From DATIHQ01 sp035480535 (GTDB taxonomy: Bacteria > Chlamydiota > Chlamydiia > Chlamydiales > SM23-39), in NCBI GenBank assembly GCA_035480535.1, contig DATIHQ010000118.1, forward strand, positions 1 through 45,346: DNA of 45,346 nucleotides, written 5' to 3'. A program made the position numbers and the translations under genes. Of this stretch, positions 1 to 8,186 are shown piece by piece. Below the pieces are notes generated by a model. The model was not told where the DNA came from. It made no database searches and saw only the letters and a list, made by a program, of their open reading frames with translations. The stretch's first letter is position 1. Every line of letters starts with the position of its first letter.

Positions 1-1541
1 ATCAGGAGGCGGGAGGTCTCTTCAGGAGTGAGACTATAATCTGATTGTTCCATTCGATACTTCCAAGGAAGCAATGGACGAAGCCGGATGAGCTCCGATT
101 CCTTTTGCCGCATGACCCAATGATTGATGTATTCCTCATAAGGCCCTTCTTGTTTCAATCGATAGAGCGAAAGGTGACAATAGTCGCGGATCAGGGGCGC
201 CGATAGTTTTGCAGCGCCTTCTTTCAGGAGTGCAATAGCGTTCTCTGTTTGGAGATTTTCCAGGAGTGTGATGAGCGTGGGGACTAGATCGTATTGCTGG
301 CGGTTGAAGATGAGGCGGGCGAGTTGGAGGAATTGCGCTTCGGGGAGATGGATGGCCTCGCGGAGGAGATGCTCGCGGATGGCTTGGGAATAACTGAGGT
401 CGATGGTGGGGTCTTTGGCGTGGAGCTCGGCTGAGGGAATGGCTTTATAGGAAACGAGCGTGCGGCCAACGGAGTTGAAGGGATGAAAGGCGAGGTCGCG
501 CGAGTCTTCGATGAGTAGTTCTGCGAGGGCGTGGACGCAGCGGGGGTCGCGCCGTTGGAGAAGAGCGATGGCTGCATTGAGGCGCACTTGGAGATCGCCT
601 GAGCGCACGAGGCGGGCGAGCGTCTCCTCTGTTTCTGAAATGCGGCCGAGGGCGGCGATGGCAAAGAGATTGGATCGTTTCGCCATCTCTTCAATTTGGG
701 GGACAAAGGTGCGGTCGCCAAATTGGAGGAGAGCAATGCTGGCGGCAAGACGGACCGATTCGGTGGAGGAGCTGGCGAGTTTTTTGAGCTTTTTGGTCGA
801 GGAACTGTCTTTCAGGACGCCGAGGGCAAAGGCGGTGGCTTCGAGTTCCGCTACGTGGGTGTGAGAGAGGCGCTTTCGAAGCGAGGGGAGAAAATCGTCG
901 CGGCCCAGGCGGGCGACATTGAGGATGGACTCAACGCGCACTTGGGGATCGGTGTCTTCAATGAGCCGTTTCAGGGAGTGGGTGGCGTCGCTGGTGCCGA
1001 GGAGGGCAAAGAGGGAGGGAAAATAGGGTTTAAACTGAGGGGGGAGGCGGAACATGAGCCCTTCGATTTGGCCGACGGCGTGGGGGTGTTTTCGCTGCGC
1101 CATGTAGTAGGCCGCTTCCATTCGGATCGCTAGATAATCGGAGGTCATGGCCCGGTTTAAGAGTTCATTGGTTCGATCATCATCTACTTTGGCGATGAAA
1201 TGGAGCGAGAGGAGCTGGATTTGGGGGTCTGGATTGTTGAGGCCTTTTTCGAGGATTTCAAGGGCGCCCACAGAGCCTGAAAGGCCAGCGCCGAAGAGCG
1301 TCATGAGAAAGGTTTGGGGATCATCGCTCTGAATTCCCTTTTGTAAAAGGATGAGCCCCATCTGCTGCAAGATTTCAAAGTCATTGCGCCCTGTAGATTG
1401 CGTGTGTTCCCGATAGCGGGCAATGGCCTCTTCCACCTGGTTTTGCTGCATGAGGTAAAGGGCATGGAGTTTTATCTCTTCATTGGCCGCAATGAGGCGT
1501 GAAGTGATAATCAGGGCTAAACAGACTTTAGGTAATCCCAT
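1..1541 (-). CDS. HEAT-repeat protein, probably exported (3' end outside window)
   Basis: The frame is open from an ATG at 1541 to the window edge, giving at least 513 residues with no stop. The N-terminus (MGLPKVCLALIITSRLIAANEE) resembles a short Sec signal peptide. The rest is a series of about 30-40-residue helical repeats with HEAT character, for example DTDPQVRVESILNVARLG, SSTESVRLAASIALLQFG and RSGDLQVRLNAAIALLQRRD. HEAT arrays act as protein-protein scaffolds; no catalytic motif is visible. The gene overlaps the 3' end of maf by 25 bases on the same strand, so it is probably the last or a late gene of a DUF3604-maf-HEAT operon. Its 3' half (about 290-1310) is strongly C-rich on the coding strand, unlike its 5' end. 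The call is reliable at the repeat-class level; the function is unknown. Confidence 0.8.
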   Translation of the reverse strand, partial: MGLPKVCLALIITSRLIAANEEIKLHALYLMQQNQVEEAIARYREHTQSTGRNDFEILQQMGLILLQKGIQSDDPQTFLMTLFGAGLSGSVGALEILEKGLNNPDPQIQLLSLHFIAKVDDDRTNELLNRAMTSDYLAIRMEAAYYMAQRKHPHAVGQIEGLMFRLPPQFKPYFPSLFALLGTSDATHSLKRLIEDTDPQVRVESILNVARLGRDDFLPSLRKRLSHTHVAELEATAFALGVLKDSSSTKKLKKLASSSTESVRLAASIALLQFGDRTFVPQIEEMAKRSNLFAIAALGRISETEETLARLVRSGDLQVRLNAAIALLQRRDPRCVHALAELLIEDSRDLAFHPFNSVGRTLVSYKAIPSAELHAKDPTIDLSYSQAIREHLLREAIHLPEAQFLQLARLIFNRQQYDLVPTLITLLENLQTENAIALLKEGAAKLSAPLIRDYCHLSLYRLKQEGPYEEYINHWVMRQKESELIRLRPLLPWKYRMEQSDYSLTPEETSRLL

Positions 1542-2104
1542 AGATCAATTCCTACTTTAAGCAGTAGGCGGCGCACCGTGTGGATGGGCAGCCCCATGAT
1601 GTTGTAATAACACCCCTCGATTCTTTTGACAATCAGGCTGCCTCCTTTTTGGATCGCATAACCCCCCGCTTTATCGAGAGGAAAGAAGAATTGATGATAG
1701 GTACGAATCTGAGCCTCAGTGAGTTCGTGAAAGGTAACGGACGATTCTTCAGACTCAACAAATAGTTCGGAGCCCTTCGAAACACAGACTCCGGTAAAGA
1801 CTTGATGTTCCTTTCCCGATAGCTCTTTGAGCATCCCATGGGCCTCTTCGAGAGTCTCTGGCTTCATGAAAAGCTCTTTGTTCCGGTGGACAACTGTATC
1901 TGCGGTGAGAATCACTTCATTGGGGAAGCGAGAAGCAAGGCAAAGAGCTTTGCGCCTGGCGACTTCGCGGGCAAAGGCGCCTGGATCTCCCTGAAAGATG
2001 ATTTGCGTCTCATCGAAATCAGGGCTTACTTGCTGGAAAGGAATCGAAAAGAAATTCAGGATCTCACGCCGCCTCGGCGACGACGAGCCGAGGATCAAGC
2101 CCAT
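1517..2104 (-). CDS. maf: Maf family nucleotide pyrophosphatase
   Basis: The 195-residue product begins MGLILGSSSPRRREIL, the Maf signature (xxSxSPRRxxIL), and carries the second family block LTADTVV in its middle. Maf proteins hydrolyse non-canonical or modified nucleoside triphosphates to monophosphates and have been linked to septum inhibition in other bacteria. The length fits the family (about 190-200). I chose the ATG at 2104; a TTG one codon upstream is possible. The A of this ATG is also the last base of the upstream DUF3604 gene's TGA stop, so the two are translationally coupled. The 3' end overlaps the HEAT-repeat gene. Confidence 0.93.
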   Translation of the reverse strand: MGLILGSSSPRRREILNFFSIPFQQVSPDFDETQIIFQGDPGAFAREVARRKALCLASRFPNEVILTADTVVHRNKELFMKPETLEEAHGMLKELSGKEHQVFTGVCVSKGSELFVESEESSVTFHELTEAQIRTYHQFFFPLDKAGGYAIQKGGSLIVKRIEGCYYNIMGLPIHTVRRLLLKVGIDLWDYLKSV

Positions 2105-4023
2105 CAATCGCTCGTTTTTTTCTTATTCTTCTTCCCTGTAGTGATGGGAGCGCTTTGGGAAGTGAGATCGACCCAAATGGGGGAACTCCAAGCGATGTGG
2201 CCATCCGTTTGTGTCACACGGAGATAATAATAGGCAAAGGGGGGACGATCTTCCTTAGGATTTAGGGCCACTTGTCCCAGTAAATCGGTGTCATCGAATT
2301 CAAACTCAAATCTCTCCTCTTTCACGGGGAAGCTTTTAAAGATTTTTCCATTGCGGATGAGAACGGCCTCTGAAAGGGGCTGCGTCCCAATTGCGTAGCC
2401 AGTGATGTGGCGGTTGAATTCAAGCCCGGGACGGCTCTTGGTGTCGATTTCAGAGCCCATGGTGAAGCCCGCAATGTGAAGACCCACAATCATCCGCTCT
2501 CCTGTCGTTGCATAGCAAGAGCGGGCTTGCAAAGCCTCGAAAAGAGAGGTGCGATTGTGTTCTTTTGCTAAGATCGCTGTTAAACCGGGGCTATATTGCG
2601 TTTGATCGGTATCGAAGAGGCCGCTGTAGGGGCCACGATCGTCGTAGCCGCCAGCGATAAAGCCAAAGCGGCAACCGTGATTGAGTGCCCTTTGCAGAGA
2701 TCCTTCCGCTGTTTCGGCAATCCCACTTTTCCCCCCTTCAATGGGGCGCAGATTCCCTTCTCTCGAGGTATTTTCAGAGCAGCCCCAAGAATTATAAATC
2801 TCTGCGACTCGTTCAAATTCAGGATGGAAATCGGCGAAATCAAAGCAGGTGGTTTTTCCCATTGTGAAAGAGGGGATTCCCAGGAATTCTTTGGGGTTAT
2901 TTGTCTTGAAAATCTTTTTCAGCGAGTTGTTCTTTGAATCTTTGTGGCGGAGAATGGGTTTACTATCTTTGGAATAGAGGAATTGGCGCAAACCCTCTTC
3001 TCTAGGCTCTCCCTTCCACTGGAATCCTAAAAGGGCCACGAAGCGATCATCTTCATTGAATTCGGCCACTTGCTGCACGATCCCTTTCCAGACGTCATTG
3101 GAGGTTTCTTCTTCGCTTTCAAAGCAGGAAGTCGCGAAGAATTGCAGCGCCTTATCATCCCGCATGTGGCGAAGGAACGACTCGATATTTTCGGCAGAGT
3201 CGATTCTCTCCGATTCTCCATGGAGAACGCCCCAGTACAAACTCAAAGCGCCTTCAGGGAGGCATTTGATCGGCGGAGAATAGAACTGCTCTTTCGTCTT
3301 CAAATTGCGCAGTTGGATTTTATAAATGCCCGGCTCATTGAAGTAGAGATTGGGCAGGGCGATGAAGCCCGTCTCAGGGACGAAGAGCTTCCAGCTTAAG
3401 TTTTCTCTCAAGTGTTCGTAGCTCAAATCGATCAACGTTCCTTCGGGGGCATTGCAGGTGAGATTGCCATAGATATCTTCAAAGCGGACGATCACATCGA
3501 AGCGCTTATTGCGATTGACCAAAGAGGGGGCGATGATTCGCAATGTTTTGAGCAGGTTCCCCTTCACATCGAGATAGAACGTTTCGCTCTCTTTGTAATC
3601 CCCTTTTCCCTTTGGATCGATGAAGAGATGAAAAGGGCGCCGCCGCTGGACATTTCTTTGGCAAAGATTCCCTTTTTTCAACGGATCTTTATCGGAAGTT
3701 CCCATCAAAATCGTGAATGTTTCTCCCGGCTTGATTTCCATCGGTAAAACAAATTCAAAAGAGGGGGTCAATAGCTGGGGATGTTCCACTTCCGTTGCAG
3801 GAATCGCTTTCCCATTGGGCAATTCAGCCCAAATCAGGTTGGCTTTTTCTTTTGGATTTGTCTGGGGAATTTGCCAATCGATCGGGCGCCCTTTGCTCTC
3901 TAGATCAAAGCGGAGGCGGGTCCCTTTGGGCAGATGACTCGCTGTTGTGTAGACAAATCTCCAGGTGGAGGGCTCCCCCGCCAATCCAGCATTCGGTTCA
4001 CAATAGCAAATCGATCTTCTCAT
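2104..4023 (-). CDS. DUF3604 family protein
   Basis: This is a 639-residue protein starting at an ATG. The first half contains beta-rich segments (for example FDVIVRFEDIYGNLTCNAPEGTLIDLSYEHL), and the second half matches the general layout of DUF3604 proteins. That layout includes LYWGVLHGESERIDSAENIESFLRHMRDD near residue 265, SFTMGKTTCFDFADFHPEFERVAEIYNSWG, and a conserved HGCRFGFIAGGYDDRGPYSG region. The family is thought to be related to PHP-type metal-dependent hydrolases, but its substrate is unknown. The His in LHGES and those in DFHPE and NHG could bind metal (inference). It heads an operon with maf and the HEAT-repeat gene and faces a divergent AT-rich promoter region. No clear signal peptide was seen. 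Confidence 0.7.
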   Translation of the reverse strand: MRRSICYCEPNAGLAGEPSTWRFVYTTASHLPKGTRLRFDLESKGRPIDWQIPQTNPKEKANLIWAELPNGKAIPATEVEHPQLLTPSFEFVLPMEIKPGETFTILMGTSDKDPLKKGNLCQRNVQRRRPFHLFIDPKGKGDYKESETFYLDVKGNLLKTLRIIAPSLVNRNKRFDVIVRFEDIYGNLTCNAPEGTLIDLSYEHLRENLSWKLFVPETGFIALPNLYFNEPGIYKIQLRNLKTKEQFYSPPIKCLPEGALSLYWGVLHGESERIDSAENIESFLRHMRDDKALQFFATSCFESEEETSNDVWKGIVQQVAEFNEDDRFVALLGFQWKGEPREEGLRQFLYSKDSKPILRHKDSKNNSLKKIFKTNNPKEFLGIPSFTMGKTTCFDFADFHPEFERVAEIYNSWGCSENTSREGNLRPIEGGKSGIAETAEGSLQRALNHGCRFGFIAGGYDDRGPYSGLFDTDQTQYSPGLTAILAKEHNRTSLFEALQARSCYATTGERMIVGLHIAGFTMGSEIDTKSRPGLEFNRHITGYAIGTQPLSEAVLIRNGKIFKSFPVKEERFEFEFDDTDLLGQVALNPKEDRPPFAYYYLRVTQTDGHIAWSSPIWVDLTSQSAPITTGKKNKKKTSD

Positions 4024-4168
4024 CCAGAACCTCTTTTAACTCGAAGATTGTGCCCAATTTCCCATTCTTTAGCAATTTAAAATTAGGCAGGGGCAATTGC
4101 CAGGATACCTGCAAAGTCTATCTTATCCCATTATTCAGGTCATTGATATTAATATGTTTAAATAGTAT

Positions 4169-4197
4169 TTGTATAATTAATGTTTTTATTATATAAT
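4169..4197 (+). promoter_or_regulatory. Putative vegetative promoter for the 4234 gene
   Basis: TTGTAT at 4169-4174 is followed by a 17-base spacer and a perfect TATAAT at 4192-4197, leaving a leader of about 30 bases before the ATG at 4234. The surrounding 4135-4230 stretch is almost pure A/T, so chance matches are likely. A second TATAAT at 4172-4177 exists but lacks a well-spaced -35. Confidence 0.4.
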
Positions 4198-4233
4198 ATA
4201 TATTAAAAAATTAATAATTAATAAGGTATTAAA

Positions 4234-5550
4234 ATGTCAGCAATTAACGAAAATGGGAAACGGCCTCAATCCTGCTCGCCCGAGTTAGAGGGCTCTTTTC
4301 GGACCCGTCATTTAGCGACGTATGGCGTTACGCGCTCAACAAAAGTCCGTCGCCAAACTTCGCCTACGGAAGACGCTGTGGAACAGGTTGCGAGTCAGAC
4401 GTTTTCCCCAGGGCCGAGCCCCACAAATTCGAACACTTCTTCAGTTGATGTGACTACCGCCGATTTGAGGCTAAAGGACAAATACAAAGAATATTTTAAA
4501 GATAACAGAATGACCGTTCCGAGTTTGCTCAAAAATCGAACCACAACGGCAAAAGATTTTGCCGATGAGGTGATCAAGATCGCAGGTGTAAGCCGGAATG
4601 AAGAGGAAACCTTGAGTGTAGAGTGTCTAGGGGATCTGATTGCTTCCATTCATTCGCGCCTGAACGATCCTGTGGCTGCTGCCGATTTCTTAAAGCCTTT
4701 TCTAACAGAACTGCATGAAGAGACAACGATTCGATTGATCTGCGAGCTAGCTCCATCAAAAGTATTTAAAACTCCTTTTTTCGAACGGCTTGGCAATTTC
4801 GTTCACGATGCGGCAACGAGCCGGAATGTACTCAACATGAATGTGATTCTCAAGAATCTGTATAAAGATACGATCCGGAATAAAGCATTCCGTAAGATAG
4901 TAACGGCGACTCTAAAAGAAGAGATTTCCAAACCGGCCAGAAACTTTCTCAACTCTGTTTTCCCCCAAAAATCGGCTCCTTCAAAGAACGCATCGAGTTT
5001 CTCTAGCAACCATAACGCAATCGCCAGCAGCGCTCAACTGAGTTTGGATGAAATAGGTGACGATTTGGATAAAATAGATAAAGATTTCGAGAGCAGCAGT
5101 TCCTCGGCAAGTTCGGCATCGTCCAGTGATGTAGGATTCGGAGCGGGAAGCGGCCATTCGAATTCAGCGGCCCTCGAGATGGACTTACTCGTTGCATCCG
5201 ATCCATATTCCACCGAGACGCTGGTCAAACTCGCAAAAAAGGGCAGCCCCGACCAGATCAATCAATGGTTTAAAGTGGCCCCTCCCACCCTGTTCAATCT
5301 TCGCTCCACGCAGCTAGCTCTGCTACAAGCGATCACTGACACCCATGAAGCCAATCTACGAATTCTCATGGAGAAGATCACCCGGCTTTATCCGAAAGGA
5401 ATGAACCTGGACTCTCTCATGCAAAGCTCATCTAGCGCACCCAGTGCAAGTTCATCATCGAGTGCAGCGGCTCCCACAATGGATGTGGAATCCCCTACTT
5501 TAAATCAGCCCGAAATAGAAGATCCAGAAATCTGGGATTGGGATCCTTAG
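4234..5550 (+). CDS. Unrecognised serine-rich protein, possible effector
   Basis: The 438-residue protein matches no family I recognise. Residues 1-70 are polar and low in structure. A charged, predicted helical region follows at about residues 78-245 (from RLKDKYKEYFKDNR through NFLNSVF). Two low-complexity serine tracts lie at about residues 285-305 (SSSSASSASSSDVGFGAGSG) and 400-420 (SSSSAPSASSSSSAAA), and the tail is acidic with alternating Trp (DPEIWDWDP). There are no membrane segments and no Sec signal. Flexible Ser-rich linkers around helical modules are common in secreted chlamydial proteins, so an effector role is possible but unproven. The spacing from a weak AAGGT suggests modest initiation. 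It forms a two-gene unit with the 5584 gene. Confidence 0.6.
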   Translation: MSAINENGKRPQSCSPELEGSFRTRHLATYGVTRSTKVRRQTSPTEDAVEQVASQTFSPGPSPTNSNTSSVDVTTADLRLKDKYKEYFKDNRMTVPSLLKNRTTTAKDFADEVIKIAGVSRNEEETLSVECLGDLIASIHSRLNDPVAAADFLKPFLTELHEETTIRLICELAPSKVFKTPFFERLGNFVHDAATSRNVLNMNVILKNLYKDTIRNKAFRKIVTATLKEEISKPARNFLNSVFPQKSAPSKNASSFSSNHNAIASSAQLSLDEIGDDLDKIDKDFESSSSSASSASSSDVGFGAGSGHSNSAALEMDLLVASDPYSTETLVKLAKKGSPDQINQWFKVAPPTLFNLRSTQLALLQAITDTHEANLRILMEKITRLYPKGMNLDSLMQSSSSAPSASSSSSAAAPTMDVESPTLNQPEIEDPEIWDWDP

Positions 5551-5583
5551 ATTATTTAAAAAACATTAATAACGGAGTTAATT

Positions 5584-6006
5584 ATGCCTACCAGTGTTGA
5601 TATAACAGCAACAAGTCCTTACAGGCAGCCAGAAGTGCCTAAAGTATTGCTTGGACAGGAACTTTTTGAGGAGACTGAAGCGCTGATTTTTGGGGACCAA
5701 GAGATGAAGCCAATTATTGGCGGTAAAGAAATGCAAGAACTTGGAGATGATCATTACAAGGCAGTTTACTGGAGTGTTGTGAAGGCCTATGTAAAGGCAG
5801 TTAATGTTGATTACTTTATTTTCCTAGCCAAAACGCTTCTATTTTCTGCATCCTCCACGAGGAAGTTTGTATTAAGCACAATCAAGGGTCACGCCAAACT
5901 GGTAATCGCCAATAAGAAATCGGATCCCGAAACTGTTGAGAAAGTGAAAGCATTCCTGGATGATTTTAAGACGGACCCATTGGTTCAGCGGATGTTAAAG
6001 AATTAA
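5584..6006 (+). CDS. Unrecognised small helical protein
   Basis: This is a 140-residue protein with a good GGAG ribosome binding site eight bases before the ATG. The sequence after residue 25 looks all-helical, with no low-complexity, membrane or signal segment. The C-terminal half is lysine-rich (STIKGHAKLVIANKKSDPETVEKVKAFLDDFK). It lies 33 bases after the serine-rich gene and is probably cotranscribed with it. Its TAA stop overlaps the opposing tlyC stop by three bases. I recognise no family; a chaperone or partner for the upstream protein would be a guess. Confidence 0.6.
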   Translation: MPTSVDITATSPYRQPEVPKVLLGQELFEETEALIFGDQEMKPIIGGKEMQELGDDHYKAVYWSVVKAYVKAVNVDYFIFLAKTLLFSASSTRKFVLSTIKGHAKLVIANKKSDPETVEKVKAFLDDFKTDPLVQRMLKN

Positions 6007-7343
6007 GTTTCTGATGGGGGCTTTGAGCGGGGAGTGATTTTGATCTTCTTGATCGAGCGCTCGTTCGAGGAGAGAACCTCGAGGTCGAAGTCGTCGTGAG
6101 AGAGGCGCCAGCCTTTGGTGGGGATGGTGCCCGCGCAGTGAAAGACGTAGCCTCCAATGGTTTCATATTCGGGATTCTCGGGGATGCGGACGCCGAGGTG
6201 ATCGAGAATGTCGTTGATGCTCATTTTGGCGTCGACGACCCAGCCGCCGCCAGGAACTTCCCAAAAGTCCCGGTCTTCCCCAATGTCATATTCATCTTCA
6301 ATCTCCCCAACGAGCTCTTCTAGGATATCTTCGATTGTGACGATCCCTTCTGTGCCCCCATATTCATCGACGATGATCGCCATGTGGATTTGCTTGTTGC
6401 GGAATTCTTGGAGGAGTTGGGAGATTTTTTTGTTTTCAGGGGCGTAGAGGACGGGTTTAGCGATCGTTTCGAGGGGCTCCTCGAGGTTTTGGTCGGGATT
6501 GGCATAGCAGCGGAGGAGATCTTTGTAGAGGGCGACGCCGATGATTTGATCGAGCGTTTCGCGGTAAATGGGGATGCGGCTGTAGCCTTCGCTGGCAAAG
6601 AGGCGGGCGGCTTCGCGGATGGGGGTTTCCGCGGAGAGGCTAAAGACGTCGACGCGGGGAACCATGATTTCTTTAGCCACGCGTTCTTTGAAGTTGATGA
6701 ATGAGCTGATGAGTTTTTGGTCGCTCGGATCGAGATGTTGCTGCAACTCTGATTCGCGGATCATTTCGCGCAGTTTTGTTTTATCAGTGAGCACTTCTCC
6801 TGTTTCCTCTTCGAGATTCACCTTTCTGAGGAGGCCGCGGGTGCATTGGAGGAGAAGGCCGACGAGGGGAAAAAAGAAGATGAGATAGAGCGACGCAAAG
6901 GGGCTGGCGAGTTTGAGGAGCGGGCGGCTCCAAAGGCTAGCGAGCAGGCGCAGGATAAAATCGAGGAAGATCGAAAGGCAAATGATGGAAGCTCCGACAA
7001 GAAGGAGAGGAGGCCAATCGTGGGCGGTGGGCACTTCGAGGAGAATTTGGTGCAGTTCGGGAACGGAAGAGATGAGATAAAAAAACGTCGAGGTGGCGTA
7101 GGCGAGTTCCAAGATATGTTTGGTAAAGGAGCTGCAGAAGTAGAGGTTTTCCCATTCATTTTTGGGGAAGAAGAAGTGGAGAAGGGGACGGAAAAAAAGG
7201 AAGGGGGACGCAGGGGAGCGGAAGAGTTCTTTGGATTTAAATTTCCCCAGGCGCAGGAGCGCGGTCGTGCAGGTCGTGAGGACGAGGGATCCGAAGAGGA
7301 ATACGAGGGGTAAAAAGGGGCTTTCCAAGAAAAATTTAATCAT
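6003..7343 (-). CDS. tlyC: TlyC/CorC-like membrane protein with CBS pair
   Basis: The product has 446 residues. Domain order is an N-terminal DUF21/CNNM-type membrane domain with four hydrophobic stretches (about residues 8-28, 78-95, 115-135 and 150-170), a CBS-domain pair (about 205-330, with MVPRVDVFSLSAETPIREAARLFASEGYSRIPIY and IVDEYGGTEGIVTIEDILEELVGEIEDE), and a C-terminal CorC_HlyC domain. The family is linked to Mg2+/Co2+ efflux; the old 'hemolysin' name is historical. I chose the ATG at 7343, which overlaps the ybeY stop as ATGA; a longer frame starts with TTG at 7388. The pairing with ybeY is conserved in Chlamydia. The coding strand is very C-rich. Confidence 0.9.
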   Translation of the reverse strand: MIKFFLESPFLPLVFLFGSLVLTTCTTALLRLGKFKSKELFRSPASPFLFFRPLLHFFFPKNEWENLYFCSSFTKHILELAYATSTFFYLISSVPELHQILLEVPTAHDWPPLLLVGASIICLSIFLDFILRLLASLWSRPLLKLASPFASLYLIFFFPLVGLLLQCTRGLLRKVNLEEETGEVLTDKTKLREMIRESELQQHLDPSDQKLISSFINFKERVAKEIMVPRVDVFSLSAETPIREAARLFASEGYSRIPIYRETLDQIIGVALYKDLLRCYANPDQNLEEPLETIAKPVLYAPENKKISQLLQEFRNKQIHMAIIVDEYGGTEGIVTIEDILEELVGEIEDEYDIGEDRDFWEVPGGGWVVDAKMSINDILDHLGVRIPENPEYETIGGYVFHCAGTIPTKGWRLSHDDFDLEVLSSNERSIKKIKITPRSKPPSET

Positions 7344-7774
7344 TTTGGGCAGATCGATAGTTTGTGCAATCTGAGATGACGCATACAACTTTTTTCTTTT
7401 TTTCGCATGGTTCTTCTTTCTTTTTCCTCTAAATCATCAAATCCTAGCAGGTGGAGCAGGCCATGGACAATGTAGAGTTCCGTTTCTGCATAGGGATCGA
7501 GATGGCGCTTCTTTGCATATTGGATCGCGATAGAGGGGCAGATAAAGACTTCGCCGAGGTGCTCTGCATCGAGGGGGCAGGAGATGCAATCGGTGGGGGA
7601 GGGGTCGTTAAAAAATTGTTGATGGAGCTGACAAATTTTCTTTTCGGTGACAAAGTAGAGGGCTACCTGGTTCGCTGGAGTTCCTAAAAAGGAAAGCACA
7701 GATTGAACCAGGCGTTTTGTTCTCAGCTTTGATAAGCGGAGATCTTTCTGTCGATTGTGGATTTCGATATCCAA
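7340..7774 (-). CDS. ybeY: Endoribonuclease YbeY
   Basis: YbeY is a metal-dependent RNase involved in rRNA maturation and ribosome quality control. The identifying block is ELYIVHGLLHLLGFDDLEEKE, which fits the family's HGxLHLxGYDH zinc site except that the third ligand position is Asp instead of His. The start is uncertain. An ATG at 7837 would add 21 residues lying inside the upstream small basic gene, so I prefer the TTG at 7774 (about 144 residues, beginning M/LDIEIHNRQ), three bases after that gene's stop. The 3' end overlaps tlyC by four bases. Upstream are two conserved basic microproteins. Confidence 0.88.
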   Translation of the reverse strand: MDIEIHNRQKDLRLSKLRTKRLVQSVLSFLGTPANQVALYFVTEKKICQLHQQFFNDPSPTDCISCPLDAEHLGEVFICPSIAIQYAKKRHLDPYAETELYIVHGLLHLLGFDDLEEKERRTMRKKEKSCMRHLRLHKLSICPK

Positions 7775-7776
7775 AA

Positions 7777-7938
7777 CTATACAGTAGAGGGGGTTTTGGG
7801 GAGGCCGGTCACTTTCGTGTTCTTGCCATCGATCCATTTGCCCAGTTTGCGAAGGACATCGACCCGCTCAAATCGCTTGAGGACGTTCCGCTTTTGGCCG
7901 CCTTTATTGCTTTTGCCGTAGCTATTGTGTCTGGTCAT
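7777..7938 (-). CDS. Small basic protein, Chlamydiae/Verrucomicrobia type (53 aa)
   Basis: Reading the minus strand from the ATG at 7938 gives a 53-residue, strongly basic protein: MTRHNSYGKSNKGGQKRNVL, then KRFERVDVLRKLGKWIDG, ending VTGLPKTPSTV. This matches my memory of the short basic family shared by Chlamydiae and Verrucomicrobia (xSRHxSYGK...RNVLKRFER...GLPK). The composition suggests RNA binding, and a ribosome-associated role is an inference. It starts six bases after the stop of the second small basic gene and ends just before ybeY, matching the tiny genes placed near ybeY in Chlamydia. It is easily missed because of its size. Confidence 0.88.
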   Translation of the reverse strand: MTRHNSYGKSNKGGQKRNVLKRFERVDVLRKLGKWIDGKNTKVTGLPKTPSTV

Positions 7939-7944
7939 AATGAT

Positions 7945-8115
7945 TTATCCAAATATTTTAGGGATGAAGCGGTGTGCATCTGCGGAGATCGCGTTTTCGT
8001 GTGCTTTGTAACCCAGCTCCAACCGGTCTCTTTTGGGACCTGTTTTGGGCGCTGGCGGTCTCGGGCTTCGGGGTGAAAGGGCGCGCCGTTTCCCCTGTTT
8101 GCTCATTCGAGTCAT
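7945..8115 (-). CDS. Small basic conserved chlamydial protein (56 aa)
   Basis: The minus strand from the ATG at 8115 encodes 56 residues: MTRMSKQGKRRALSPRSPRP, PAPKTGPKRDRLELGYKAHE, then NAISADAHRFIPKIFG. An AGGAG lies six bases upstream of the start, and a TATAAT-type promoter is present about 30 bases further up. The N-terminal half is rich in Lys, Arg and Pro. I recognise it as resembling a small conserved chlamydial protein that neighbours the other basic microprotein and ybeY; its function is unknown. The company of YbeY suggests a ribosome-related role (inference). It is the first gene of the unit running through tlyC. Confidence 0.82.
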   Translation of the reverse strand: MTRMSKQGKRRALSPRSPRPPAPKTGPKRDRLELGYKAHENAISADAHRFIPKIFG

Positions 8116-8141
8116 GTTTTTACTCCTAACTAAAACGGGGA

Positions 8142-8171
8142 ATTATAGGTGATTCCCCTACTATTGGGCAA
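8142..8171 (-). promoter_or_regulatory. Promoter of the small-basic-protein/ybeY/tlyC unit
   Basis: On the minus strand TTGCCC (8171-8166) is followed by an 18-base spacer and a perfect TATAAT (8147-8142), about 27 bases upstream of the ATG at 8115. The -10 box lies inside a small hairpin (GGGGAAT at 8137-8143 pairing with ATTCCCC at 8152-8158) that could also weakly terminate transcripts from the upstream 8187-9593 gene. Confidence 0.55.
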
Positions 8172-8186
8172 GGCATAAGAAAAAAT

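Noticed and set aside
284..1332. Plus- and minus-strand frames inside the HEAT-repeat gene
   Set aside because: They are shadows of the long minus-strand gene, arising from its C-rich codons and scarce stops; their products are low-complexity Ser/Arg or Gly/Glu sequences.
3795..4196. 133-residue plus-strand frame before the 4234 gene
   Set aside because: Most of it is antisense to the DUF3604 gene, and the rest is the AT-rich promoter region encoding only Ile/Phe/Leu runs.
7344..7388. TTG-initiated extension of tlyC
   Set aside because: The internal ATG at 7343 gives a four-base ATGA overlap with ybeY and the usual TlyC N-terminus; the extension lies inside ybeY.
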